From Gaiellasilicea sp963745775 (GTDB lineage: Bacteria > Actinomycetota > Thermoleophilia > Gaiellales > Gaiellaceae), in the NCBI GenBank assembly GCA_963745775.1, contig CAVUYY010000008.1, positions 310,001-374,000 of the forward strand: 64,000 bases of DNA. Direction: 5' to 3'. A program made the position numbers and the translations under genes. The notes beneath the pieces are model-generated. The model ran no database searches, was not told the origin of the DNA, and saw only the letters and a list, made by a program, of their open reading frames with translations. The first letter of the stretch is position 1. The number at the start of each line of letters is the position of its first letter. Below are positions 1 through 7,554 of this stretch, one piece after another.

Positions 1-751
1 CCGCGTCGCCGAGCTGCTCGCGCACCCGGCGCACGACCGAGGCGTCTCCCGCGAAATCGACCACGACCGCCGCACCAGCAACGCGGAGGTCGTCGAGGTG
101 GTCGTAGGCCAGCACCTCGTCGTAGAGCCCGAGGCCCTCGACCCAGATACGGCGAGCGGCCGATGTGAGCCCGATGGTTCGCAACGGCCGCTCGCCGAGC
201 AGGTGCGCGAGGCCATACGCAGTCTTGCTCGACGCGCTCGTCAGCACCACGGTTTCGGCGCCGCGGAGGCCCGACTCGCCCAACACCAGATCGAGCAGGA
301 CCGAGGTGGTGAAGAGCGGGCGCAGGACGAGCGCTGCATCGTCGCCCTCGCCCTCCTCGGAGAGGTACTGGTTGTAGACCGGCGAAAGGCTCGCGCGGTG
401 CGGTGCCGCATCGACGAAGCCTCTCGGGTGCGCGTCCGGACGAACGGTGAGGTACGTCGCCATCGGGACGAGACCGAACATGCGCTGCCCCTCGGTCAGC
501 GCCGGCGACCGGGAGGCGAGCACGCGCGCGTACGCCCAGGCGGGAATGCGGCCCCAGCCATCCGGCGCGGGGAACAGCCGCCAATAGCTCATCCGGTCGC
601 CCATGACTGCGTAGGTGATGTTGTTGGCGCTCAGCGCGAAGCGCTCGACGAGCAGTTGCGCCTCGCCCTCGGCGAGGTCATCGCGCGGCGACTCGCCCTC
701 GACCAGCTCGCACGAGGCGAGATCGTCACGGCGAACCCGGAGCTCGGGCAT
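1..751 (-). CDS. DUF2855 family protein, C-terminal part cut by the window edge
   Basis: The reading frame starts at an ATG (751-749) and stays open for 250 codons to the window edge, so the C-terminus is missing. The N-terminal half carries blocks I associate with DUF2855 proteins: a NNITYAVMGD stretch near residue 45 and a following YWRLFP...GWGRIPAWAYA block near residues 55-75. The later part (VVLTSASSKTAYGLAHLL near residue 165) resembles the Rossmann region of medium-chain dehydrogenase/reductase folds, to which this family is distantly related. The enzymatic role is unknown. It lies 13 bases downstream of the cupin-like gene on the same strand and probably belongs to the same transcript, which starts at 2696. 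Confidence 0.75.
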   Translation of the reverse strand, partial: MPELRVRRDDLASCELVEGESPRDDLAEGEAQLLVERFALSANNITYAVMGDRMSYWRLFPAPDGWGRIPAWAYARVLASRSPALTEGQRMFGLVPMATYLTVRPDAHPRGFVDAAPHRASLSPVYNQYLSEEGEGDDAALVLRPLFTTSVLLDLVLGESGLRGAETVVLTSASSKTAYGLAHLLGERPLRTIGLTSAARRIWVEGLGLYDEVLAYDHLDDLRVAGAAVVVDFAGDASVVRRVREQLGDA

Positions 752-764
752 CAGAGCTGACCGA

Positions 765-1244
765 TCACAGGTGGAGCGAGCCCTGCGCCAGCGACTCGCG
801 CACCGGCTCCTCCGCGCGCACGAGCACGACCCGGACGATCGTCCCGCGGCCGCTGAGCTCGGCCGGTTCCTCCCAGGCGCCGAACGGCTGGACGAGCTCG
901 CCGTCGACCGTCAGCTCGCCGCGCAAGATGCAGCCGATCCCCTGGCCGGCCGCAGGCTCCGTGAGCCCGCCCTCGCAGCGCATCACGTAGTCGGCCCACG
1001 GATCGAGCTCGACGTGGATGCTGAGCTTCGCGTCGTCCACCGCCCACTCGGTCAGCTCCCAGCGGAACGCGGTCGCGCCGTCGTCGCCCGCGCGCAGGCG
1101 CGCCTCGTCCGAGCCGAACGCCGCCGCGCCCGCATGCAGGGAGCCGAGCTCGCCCGAGGCGACGTAGACGATCCGGCCGCCGGCGGCGAGCTCGAGCTCC
1201 TCGCCGGGCGCGAGCAGGTCCTCGTACAGCGAGAGCGAGGTCAT
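765..1244 (-). CDS. Small cupin-like protein of unknown function
   Basis: 159 residues. The start ATG (1244-1242) overlaps the TGA of the upstream aldehyde dehydrogenase in an ATGA tetranucleotide, which fixes the start by translational coupling. The sequence is a run of short beta-strand-like segments separated by glycines (LLAPGEELEL, GRIVYVASGELG near residues 10-32, a second similar block near residues 110-150), which looks like a cupin barrel. The metal-binding histidines of classical cupins are not obvious. No membrane segment or signal peptide is visible. A metabolic or sensory role tied to the dehydrogenase is inference from operon position only. Confidence 0.6.
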   Translation of the reverse strand: MTSLSLYEDLLAPGEELELAAGGRIVYVASGELGSLHAGAAAFGSDEARLRAGDDGATAFRWELTEWAVDDAKLSIHVELDPWADYVMRCEGGLTEPAAGQGIGCILRGELTVDGELVQPFGAWEEPAELSGRGTIVRVVLVRAEEPVRESLAQGSLHL

Positions 1245-2696
1245 ATCCCGAGGCAGACGTACTTGAGCTCGAGCCAGTCGTCGACGCCGTACTTCGAGCC
1301 CTCCCGCCCGATCCCGGACTCCTTCATTCCGCCGAACGGCGCCACCTCGGTCGAGATGATGCCGGTGTTGACGCCGAGGATCCCGTACTCGAGCGCCTCG
1401 GAGACGCGCCAGACCCGGCCGAGGTCGCGGCTGTAGAAGTACGCGGCGAGGCCGTAGGGCGTGTCGTTCGCGAGCGCGACAGCCTCCTCTTCGCTCGCGA
1501 AGCGCTGGATCCCGGCGACCGGGCCGAAGGTCTCCTCGCAGCTCATCGCCATCGCGTTCGAGACGCCCGTGAGCACCGTCGGCTCGAAGAACGTGCCCTC
1601 GAGCCGGCTCCCGCCGAGAACGACCTCGGCGCCGGCGGCGGTCGCGTCGACCACGTGGCGCTCGACCTTTTCCGCCGCGCCTTCGTCGATCAGCGGCCCG
1701 ATCTGGACGCCGTCCTCGAGCCCGTTGCCGACCTTGAGCGCGGCGACCGCTGCCTCGAAGCGCTCGAGGAACGCGTCGTGCACGGAGTCCTGGACGAGGA
1801 TCCGATTCGCCGAGACGCACGTCTGGCCGGAGTTGCGGAACTTGCACATGATCGCGCCCGCGACGGCCGCGTCGAGATCGGCGTCGTCGAAGACGACGAA
1901 GGGCGCGTTGCCGCCGAGCTCGAGCGAGACCTTCTTCACCTGGCCGGCGCACTGCGCCATCAGGAGCTTCCCGATCTCCGTCGAGCCCGTGAACGAGAGC
2001 TTTCGCACGGTCGGGTTGGAGGTCAGCTCGCCGCCGATCACGGGTGCGTCCTCGGCATCGCCGGTGACGACCGAGAGCACGCCCGGCGGCACGCCCGCCT
2101 CCTCGGCGATCCGGCAGAGCGCGAGCGCCGAGAGCGGCGTCTGCTCGGCGGGCTTGACGATCATCGTGCAACCGACCGCGAGCGCCGGCCCGGCCTTCCG
2201 CGTGATCATCGCGGCGGGGAAGTTCCAGGGCGTGATCCCGGCGGTGACGCCGATCGGCTCGCGCAGGACGACGATCCGCTTGTCGGCCTGGTGCGCCGGA
2301 ATCGTGTCGCCGTAGACGCGCTTCGCCTCCTCGCCGAACCATTCGAGGAACGAGGCGGCGTAGGCGATCTCCCCGCGCGCTTCGGCGAGCGGCTTTCCCT
2401 GCTCGGTCGTGAGCAGGACGGCGAGCTCCTCCTGGTGGGCGAGCATCAGGTCGGCGAAGCGGCGGAGGACGAGCGCGCGCTCCTTGGCGGGCCGAGCGCG
2501 CCAGGCCGGGAGCGCACGCTCGGCGGCCGCGATCGCGCGCCGCGTCTCCTCCACGCCGCAGCGAGGAACGTTCGCGATCGTCTCGCCGGTGGCCGGATTG
2601 GTGACCGCGAAGGTCGCGCCGGAGTCGGCGTCGATCCACGCGCCGTCGACATACGCCTGCTCCGCGAGCGAGGCTCGTGGGCTGGGTCACGGCCAC
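1241..2696 (-). CDS. gabD: NAD(P)-dependent succinate-semialdehyde dehydrogenase family protein, frameshifted near its N-terminus
   Basis: Aldehyde dehydrogenase superfamily; members oxidise an aldehyde such as succinate semialdehyde to the acid with NAD(P). From an internal GTG (2554) the frame is intact for 437 residues and shows TPWNFP, FTGSTEIGK, the ELGGN block, the nucleophile in NSGQTC, and EETFGPV in the usual order. The conserved N-terminal part (AYVDGAW...VTNPATGE) lies upstream in the same frame but has no start codon, because a stop precedes it. The leader beginning at GTG 2696 (AVTQPTSLA) is one frame off and would join it if one base were removed within about 2661-2672. So either the sequence has a 1-base insertion error or the gene is broken. 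Total length after correction, about 485 residues, is normal for the family. The exact substrate is uncertain. Confidence 0.8.
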
Positions 2697-2702
2697 GATG
2701 AG

Positions 2703-2710
2703 AGGATAGT
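2703..2710. promoter_or_regulatory. Overlapping divergent -10 boxes for two leaderless genes
   Basis: The two divergent start codons (GTG 2696 minus, GTG 2717 plus) are only 20 bases apart. On the minus strand TATCCT (2708-2703) lies exactly 6 bases before the GTG; on the plus strand GATAGT (2705-2710) lies exactly 6 bases before its GTG. The hexamers overlap by four bases. This spacing puts the transcription start on the start codon, so both mRNAs would be leaderless and polymerase could probably engage only one direction at a time. The hexamers are read directly; promoter activity is inference. Confidence 0.6.
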
Positions 2711-2716
2711 CCGCGC

Positions 2717-3712
2717 GTGCTCGCGGACGCCCACACCGATCTGCTGATGGAGCTCGCCCACCGGCAGCACCGGCTGGGAGAGTCGGACGTCTTCGCGCGG
2801 ACGTGGCTGCCGCTCTTCGAGGCGGGCGGCGTCGGGCTCCAGATCTGCCCGATCTTCGTCCCGCTCGAGCACCAACCGGAGGGCACGCTGCGGCACGCGC
2901 TCGGCCAGGCGACGTCGTTCCATGCGGCGGCGAGCGAGAACCCCGAGCGCGTCTGCGTCGTGCGAACGCGGGCCGATCTCGACGCGGTCGAGAGCGGCGA
3001 GCGAATCGGGCTCGTGCTCGCGCTCGAAGGCGTCGAGCCGTTCGGCTACGAAACCTGGGGCGTCGATCTCTTCTGGGAGCTCGGGCTCCGCGTCGCCGGG
3101 CTGACCTGGAACCGACGCAATCCGTTCGCCGACGGCGCCGCCGAGGACGGCGGGCTCTCCGGCCTCGGACGCTCGCTGCTCGACCGGCTGGCGGAGCGCG
3201 GAATCGTCCTCGACCTCGCGCACGCGTCCGAGCGGCTCTTCTGGGAGTGCCTCGAGCGCTACCGCGGTCGTGTCACCGTGACGCACGCCGGCTGTCGGGC
3301 CGTCCACGACCATCCGCGCAATCTCTCGGACGAGCAGCTCCGCGCGCTCGGCGAGCGGGACGGGCTCTTCGGGCTGATGCTCCACCCGCTCGCGATCGGC
3401 CCCGAGCAGCGGACGATCGACCGTGTGATCGACCACCTCGACCATGCGGCAGGCGTGATCGGCGCCGATCGTCTCTGCCTCGCCGGCGATTGGACGGGCA
3501 GGATCGCCCAGTACGTCCCGCACGCGCCGATCCCGGACGGCCTGATGCCGCCGGGCCTCGAGGAGGGCTCGGCGATCGAGGGCCTCGGCGGCCACGAGGA
3601 CTACCCAGAGCTCGTAGCGGCACTAGAGGCGCGGGGTTGGGAGGACAAGCGGCTCGACGGGCTGCTGTCGGGAAATCTCCTCCGGCTGCTACGCGAGAGC
3701 CTGCCCGACTGA
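2717..3712 (+). CDS. Membrane dipeptidase (peptidase family M19)
   Basis: 331 residues from a GTG start. M19 enzymes are zinc metallopeptidases with a TIM-barrel fold that hydrolyse dipeptides, sometimes with D-residues. Visible family landmarks in order: DAHTD at residue 4 (first metal pair), LALEGVEPFG near residue 98 (bridging glutamate), LDLAHAS near residue 160, THAGCRAVHDHPRNLSD near residues 182-200 (metal histidines), LAGDWTG near residue 250 in place of the more usual GSDFDG, and a C-terminal NLLRLL. Length and motif order fit the family. It is transcribed divergently from the dehydrogenase operon from a shared 20-base spacer. No signal peptide is seen, so a cytoplasmic location is likely despite the family name. 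Confidence 0.88.
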   Translation: MLADAHTDLLMELAHRQHRLGESDVFARTWLPLFEAGGVGLQICPIFVPLEHQPEGTLRHALGQATSFHAAASENPERVCVVRTRADLDAVESGERIGLVLALEGVEPFGYETWGVDLFWELGLRVAGLTWNRRNPFADGAAEDGGLSGLGRSLLDRLAERGIVLDLAHASERLFWECLERYRGRVTVTHAGCRAVHDHPRNLSDEQLRALGERDGLFGLMLHPLAIGPEQRTIDRVIDHLDHAAGVIGADRLCLAGDWTGRIAQYVPHAPIPDGLMPPGLEEGSAIEGLGGHEDYPELVAALEARGWEDKRLDGLLSGNLLRLLRESLPD

Positions 3713-3727
3713 CAACCCCTGGTCAAT

Positions 3728-3749
3728 CAGGCGAGTGGACGCTGGCCCA
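3728..3749 (+). repeat. Partial copy of the CCGAACGCTGGC dispersed repeat
   Basis: Just after the dipeptidase stop the sequence ACGCTGGCCCAT matches the right half of the repeat found complete at 6654-6679. The left half has diverged. It marks the left edge of the accessory stretch that carries the other copies. Confidence 0.35.
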
Positions 3750-3830
3750 TGCGATGAACTCGCTCACTTCGAGCAACTCCGGCCAAGCTCAGTCGCTCAA
3801 GCCCCGCGCCGTCGCGACCGATGGAGAGCC

Positions 3831-3850
3831 GTACGTGCATCCGCACGTAC
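3831..3850. promoter_or_regulatory. Perfect inverted repeat upstream of a small membrane protein gene
   Basis: GTACGTGC, four bases ATCC, then GCACGTAC: a perfect 8-base inverted repeat. It ends 4 bases before the GAGGAGG ribosome-binding site of the gene at 3871. It could be an operator for a dimeric regulator or an RNA hairpin controlling access to the ribosome-binding site. No U-tract follows, so it is not a standard terminator. Confidence 0.55.
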
Positions 3851-3870
3851 TGTCGAGGAGGGACATCCCG

Positions 3871-4104
3871 ATGCTCGCATCAATTAGCCCGCTTGAGGTC
3901 GCGCTCGCCTCACTCTATCTCCTGGCCATGGCTAGCTCCCTCCTCGTCTGCGCGCTTAAAGGCAAGTACGGGATGCTGGTGGCAGGCTTGTTCTTTCAAC
4001 TGTTCTGGTTTGTCGGCGCGATCCGGCTAGCAAAACCCGATTCGTGGTGGGCACGAGAAATCTACGGCCCGACCACCCGGCGGCTCGCTCAGGATCGTTT
4101 CTAA
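3871..4104 (+). CDS. Small two-helix membrane protein, unrecognised
   Basis: 77 residues. The ATG at 3871 is preceded by a strong GAGGAGGG ribosome-binding site (3855-3862), which decides this start. Two hydrophobic segments are visible, about residues 5-27 (LEVALASLYLLAMASSLLV) and 34-52 (GMLVAGLFFQLFWFVGAI), joined by a short lysine-containing loop; the C-terminal 25 residues are polar with two tryptophans (SWWAREIYG). I do not recognise the family. A perfect inverted repeat lies directly upstream. It stands alone, without a close downstream partner, at the left end of the accessory stretch. Confidence 0.7.
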   Translation: MLASISPLEVALASLYLLAMASSLLVCALKGKYGMLVAGLFFQLFWFVGAIRLAKPDSWWAREIYGPTTRRLAQDRF

Positions 4105-4449
4105 GAGTGGGGATTGCTTTCGAACGCAACCCGCGGAACGCCCCGTAGTCGGTCCGACGCGCGACCGTCCGGACAATTCTCAAACGCCGGCCCAGGCGAA
4201 GATCAGGTATCCGACTTCGGCCGCGGTGCCCGCTGGGTCCGGACGCGACGTGTCGCAATCGCTGCGACAGCCCCCGTCATAACGAAAGCCGCGCCGAACA
4301 GCGCCAGCCGCCCGTCGCTGTGATCGATTGACCGATGGCGTAGATCAACACGACCAGCGGCTCAACTGTCAGGCGTCATTCCCGAACCTGGCGCAGCCAA
4401 CCGTCCTCGCACTTCTCAGGCGAGCTGGCGTCGCGTAATCTCCCACTCC
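4105..4449. other. 345-base gap without a convincing gene
   Basis: No frame here combines a start, a ribosome-binding site and coding-like composition. The gap holds one copy of the dispersed repeat at 4371-4398 and little else that I can interpret. Such a long gap is unusual for this window, where most genes overlap or abut. Confidence 0.5.
4371..4398 (+). repeat. Copy 1 of a dispersed intergenic repeat
   Basis: Begins AGGCGTCATTCCCGAAC and continues CTGGCGCAGCC. It matches copies at 4815-4840, 6117-6146 and 6654-6679 with a single-base deletion after GAAC. Confidence 0.6.
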
Positions 4450-4794
4450 GTGTCGGCGGGGCCTGACCGTAACGAGTTCGAAAGGCGACTTCTAGCCCTC
4501 GTCCGCGACTATATGGACGAGGCGGACGATCGATATCCGAACGGCTACGAGATCGGCGACTTCATGGTCTTCTACGAGATCTTCGAGCGCGTCGCCGAAT
4601 CGGCGCCGTTGAAACCGTGGCACGGCGGCGTGAGGGCAGGGTTCTACTCGCCCTTGATTTCGCACTCCTCGACGACCTCAGCGTATTGGCTTGACGAGGC
4701 GTGGCTCGTCGAGGCCCTCGACACGGTTCGCGAGCGACGAATGGACACCGGGGACGACGGCGGTAGTGATACCGACGAGAGCGGCGACAGCTAG
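4450..4794 (+). CDS. Acidic 114-residue protein, unrecognised
   Basis: Starts at GTG 4450. The first 90 residues read like a folded helical domain rich in aromatic residues (FERRLLALVRDYMDEADD, GDFMVFYEIFERVAE, then YWLDEAWLVEALDTVRERR). The last 20 residues are a disordered-looking acidic tail of glycine, aspartate and serine. There is no signal peptide or membrane segment. I recognise no family. The gene is bracketed by two copies of the dispersed repeat (4371 and 4815), as if the repeat and the gene travel as a unit. No clear ribosome-binding site is seen, so the exact start is uncertain. Confidence 0.55.
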   Translation: MSAGPDRNEFERRLLALVRDYMDEADDRYPNGYEIGDFMVFYEIFERVAESAPLKPWHGGVRAGFYSPLISHSSTTSAYWLDEAWLVEALDTVRERRMDTGDDGGSDTDESGDS

Positions 4795-4814
4795 CGAGTC
4801 CAGCTGCCGCGCTC

Positions 4815-4840
4815 GGGCGTCATTCGGGAACGCTGGCGCA
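4815..4840 (+). repeat. Copy 2 of the dispersed intergenic repeat
   Basis: GGGCGTCATTCGGGAACG followed by CTGGCGCA. It lies 20 bases after the stop of the 4450-4794 gene. It differs from copy 4 (6654) at three positions. Confidence 0.6.
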
Positions 4841-5002
4841 CAACGGCGCTCTTGGCCTCGGGGATCGCTCGGACCTCGCTCAGCAGGTCCTGCGTCGCGG
4901 TGCAGGCCCCGGCCTTGTCCGCATACAAGGACGTTTTGCAGGGGACGAGGATCGACTAGCCTCGTTCCGAGGTTCCGTCAGCGACCGACCGGGGAGGCCA
5001 CG

Positions 5003-5419
5003 ATGGCAGGCAAGTCCGACTTCACCGAGCAGGAATGGGAGCAGCTGCGCAAGGGCGCCACGGGGGCGGGCCTGATGGTCGCCGCGAGCGACCGCAGCTT
5101 CTTCGACAGCTTCAAGGAGGCGGGCTCGCTGGCGAAGCACCTCGCCGAGGGCCGCTCGCACCAGAGCGAGCTGGTGCGCGAGCTGGCGAGCGAAAAGGGG
5201 TCGGGCTTCGGCGTCCGCTCTTCTCCGGAGGAGCTCGAGAGTGGAACCGTCGAGGCGCTCCGCGGCGCAGTTGGCACGCTGGAGGCGAAGGCGCCCGAGG
5301 AGGTCGAGGCCTACAGGGCGTTCGTGCTCGAGCTCGCCGAGGCCGTGAGCAGGTCGGCCGGTGGCGGCGACGCTTCCGAGGCGGCCACGGTCGAGAAGAT
5401 TCGCACCGCCCTCGCGTAG
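5003..5419 (+). CDS. 138-residue protein of unknown function
   Basis: The ATG at 5003 is preceded by GGGGAGG (4991-4997), a good ribosome-binding site. The protein is soluble, alpha-helical and rich in glutamate, lysine and alanine. It starts with an FTEQEWEQLRKG helix, followed by a glycine-alanine hinge (GATGAGLMVAASD near residue 20) and an FFDSFKEAGSLAKHLAEGR helix; the C-terminal half is a long predicted helical hairpin (GTLEAKAPEEVEAYRAFVLELAEAV in two pieces). No catalytic motif is visible. I suspect a conserved actinobacterial family because the hinge and helix pattern looks regular, but I cannot name it. It appears monocistronic. Confidence 0.65.
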   Translation: MAGKSDFTEQEWEQLRKGATGAGLMVAASDRSFFDSFKEAGSLAKHLAEGRSHQSELVRELASEKGSGFGVRSSPEELESGTVEALRGAVGTLEAKAPEEVEAYRAFVLELAEAVSRSAGGGDASEAATVEKIRTALA

Positions 5420-5621
5420 CTCCCGTCGAGCAGTTGTCGAAGGCCGCGTGGCCGGCCCGTGGGACTACCAGTGCAACAAGTGGCTCGCCGCGGATTACTT
5501 GCAATGGTCTGCTACTGACCTTGAGCCGCGGAACGCCGGTCGAAGCTGCTGCGTGAGCTTCGCGTGAGGATCTCCGCCACTGTCCGGCGCACACTCCGAG
5601 GCCGGTTAGGCGACCGTCGGC

Positions 5622-5849
5622 TTACGCACGGCCGCGCCTTCGCTGCAGCTCACCTTGGAGGATGGCCCAGCCGACGCCGGCGAGTTCCTTGAGAACGGCC
5701 AAGCTGTCTTCCTCCCTGTTGAAATGCCCATCGATCAGCTGCACCAGGCGGGCGTCGAACGACAGCACCGACTGGCTCGAACCGGTCTCCTGCGCCGCGA
5801 TGCGGCGGAGCGTCCGGTACTCGTTCTCAGTCAACACGTTGTCAGGCAT
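5622..5849 (-). CDS. 75-residue hypothetical protein
   Basis: The ATG (5849-5847) is preceded on the minus strand by AGAAGGGGG, a plausible ribosome-binding site 7 bases upstream. The sequence is polar and helical, with LTENEYRTLRRIAAQE near residue 6, LSFDARLVQLIDGHF near residue 28 and a basic C-terminus (ELQRRRGRA). No motif, membrane segment or signal peptide is present. It sits in the accessory stretch with gaps of about 200 and 335 bases on either side. Function unknown. Confidence 0.55.
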   Translation of the reverse strand: MPDNVLTENEYRTLRRIAAQETGSSQSVLSFDARLVQLIDGHFNREEDSLAVLKELAGVGWAILQGELQRRRGRA

Positions 5850-6184
5850 GTGCCCCCTTCTGCTGCGGGTGGTTGGCCAGGTCTTCCCCAAATTCATGTG
5901 GCTGGAACGACGCCGTTTCTCGCGACGACGCGGCAACGTGCACTCCCTCTCCGTCCGCTGCACCGACGTGGGCCGCATAGCCGGCTGGAACCCCGCCGAC
6001 GATGCCTGAAGTCCGTCGGCGTGGCTCGGCTTGGACGGGGCCCAGAACTCCGCCCGAGATGGCGAGCCTCTCGACTCGCAGGAGCTGACGGTTTGCGCGT
6101 CCCGCTCATCCCCGAGCAGGGGAATTCCCGAACGCTGGCTCAGCCGAGGGCGTGATCGTGTGTGGGCCCGCTCGTCGGCAGGAC
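5850..6184. other. 335-base gap without a convincing gene
   Basis: Open frames exist on both strands but lack ribosome-binding sites and a consistent coding signature. The only structured element I see is a repeat copy at 6117-6146. Confidence 0.5.
6117..6146 (+). repeat. Copy 3 of the dispersed intergenic repeat
   Basis: AATTCCCGAACGCTGGC followed by TCAGCC. The left part differs from copies 1, 2 and 4 (GCAGGGG instead of GGGCGTC), while the 17-base core is the same as copy 4 apart from its first bases. Confidence 0.55.
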
Positions 6185-6625
6185 TCACGCGTCCAGGGAG
6201 ACGGGCTGGCCTCGACCGTTGAACGGCGGCCGGCGGCACCACATCACGGCCCAGTACGTCCGGCGCCGAAGGCGGAGCAGGGCCTCCCGCCGGTGGTTCC
6301 CGTCGACAAGGCGGAGCGTGTGCATATGGACGAACAGCGGTGGTGCGTCCCAGCCGTCGTCGAACATCTGCACCATGCTCTTGATCCTTCGCTCAAATTC
6401 AGCAGGCGGGACAGGCCAGTCGAAGCCCTGATCGGGTCCTGAGATGGGATACACGTCGTCGAGGTCCACCTCTGCGAGGACGTACACGTCGTCGTCACGC
6501 TGATGAAGCGGCTCGGCGACGCCCAGATTCCCGCCTTCGCCACGAAGGAACGCCTGCGACCACTGGGCCAGCAGACCGGACGCATGCGCTTCGCGCGCCG
6601 ATGCTGACGTCGGAGCGAAGTTCAC
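6185..6625 (-). CDS. ParB/sulfiredoxin-fold nuclease-like domain protein
   Basis: 146 residues from a GTG start (6625-6623). The central part reads DLDDVYPISGPDQ and then LFVHMHTLRLVDGNHRREAL near residues 95-120; the DGNHRREAL block matches the ParB N-terminal (ParB box) signature, which binds CTP or phosphate in chromosome-partition proteins and occurs in many phage and mobile-element proteins. The protein lacks the HTH domain of true ParB, so a role in chromosome segregation is unlikely. Its place in the accessory stretch, with repeat copies on both sides (6117 and 6654), fits an acquired gene. Exact function unknown. Confidence 0.6.
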   Translation of the reverse strand: MNFAPTSASAREAHASGLLAQWSQAFLRGEGGNLGVAEPLHQRDDDVYVLAEVDLDDVYPISGPDQGFDWPVPPAEFERRIKSMVQMFDDGWDAPPLFVHMHTLRLVDGNHRREALLRLRRRTYWAVMWCRRPPFNGRGQPVSLDA

Positions 6626-6653
6626 CGGCTGAGGATAAGGCGCGTGCCGGTCT

Positions 6654-6679
6654 GGGCGTCATTCCCGAACGCTGGCCCA
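6654..6679 (+). repeat. Copy 4 of the dispersed intergenic repeat
   Basis: GGGCGTCATTCCCGAACG followed by CTGGCCCA. This is the copy closest to the consensus of the four. It lies between the ParB-like gene and the VOC gene. Confidence 0.6.
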
Positions 6680-6787
6680 TCGCAGCGTCGTCCTCCTCGA
6701 CGGCAGGTGTGCAAGGGCTGACTGGCAGGCTTGTCTCGGCACAAACCCAGGTGACGCGCCTATAGGCTCCATTACGGATGCGAGTTG

Positions 6788-7408
6788 TCAGCTGGGGCGT
6801 CGTGCGTTGCGGGCGACGGTGCGCCAGTGTGTGTCCTCGGCAGGGCCCTGCTCTGACGCGACTGCCAAGCCCTCGCGCTCGGGTCGTGTGAGCTCGCGGA
6901 CGAGGCAGAACTCGTTCCCGAACGGGTCCTGCATCACCGCCCAGTCGATTAGCGGTCGAGCGCCCTCGTACGCATGCGGTACGGGGTACACCGTCGGCGG
7001 GTACTTCAGCCGGCCGCCGATCGCTTCGATCTGCGCGATCGCGGCGTCGACGTCTTCGACGGTGACGTCGATGTGCGCGCGATTCGCCGCAGGATCGCGA
7101 CGCCGCGCCGCGTCGACCGCGCCGGAGTCGGACCTCTTCGCCGTCGGAACTCGGTGGAGGATGATCTCGTGCTTCCAAGTCTTCTCGTCCTGGTAGCCGA
7201 GATAGGCGAAGCGATCGGGCCAGGCGGACGAGATCCGTGGAATCCCGGTCACTTCGGACCAGAACGCTGCGCCGACCTCGAGCTCTTCGACGTCGATCAC
7301 GAAGCAGCGGAGCGTCCCGATTGCCAACGCGAATGGGATTCTGACCAATGCGCGCGGTGATGGCTCGTTCCGAGCCGACGCCGTCTTCTCGTCGCGCTCA
7401 AGCGACAT
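6788..7408 (-). CDS. VOC (glyoxalase/bleomycin resistance) family protein
   Basis: VOC proteins are metal-dependent enzymes or binding proteins made of paired beta-alpha-beta-beta-beta units. The sequence shows the typical opening strand IGTLRCFVID, a metal-side segment HIDVTVEDVDAAIAQIEAIGG near residue 120, and the closing WAVMQDPFGNEFCLVREL, the usual end of the second unit. The start is uncertain: ATG 7408 has GGGAG about 12 bases upstream, but the conserved domain begins only at an in-frame TTG (7327) that would give a more typical N-terminus. Substrate unknown. It has no close operon partner. Confidence 0.72.
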   Translation of the reverse strand: MSLERDEKTASARNEPSPRALVRIPFALAIGTLRCFVIDVEELEVGAAFWSEVTGIPRISSAWPDRFAYLGYQDEKTWKHEIILHRVPTAKRSDSGAVDAARRRDPAANRAHIDVTVEDVDAAIAQIEAIGGRLKYPPTVYPVPHAYEGARPLIDWAVMQDPFGNEFCLVRELTRPEREGLAVASEQGPAEDTHWRTVARNARRPS

Positions 7409-7554
7409 TCCCGCACACTCCCACAGGCGAACGTGTCCCTGCCCGACGTGGTCGGCCTGTTGACCGCCAGAAAGCGGAACCTCAGCGTCCGACGTCGGGC
7501 TCGGGACGCCAGGATGGGTATCCCCGCGCCGCGAGTAGCCCGGCAGTGCGGTTG

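Noticed and set aside
5361..5567. Small plus-strand frame after the 5003 gene ending in a cysteine- and tryptophan-containing peptide
   Set aside because: No start signal inside the non-overlapping part, and codon use is unlike that of neighbouring genes.
4371..6680. Integron cassette array
   Set aside because: The repeated element between small genes suggested attC sites, but no GTTRRRY/RYYYAAC core pairs are present, the copies are only about 26 bases long, and there is no integrase gene.
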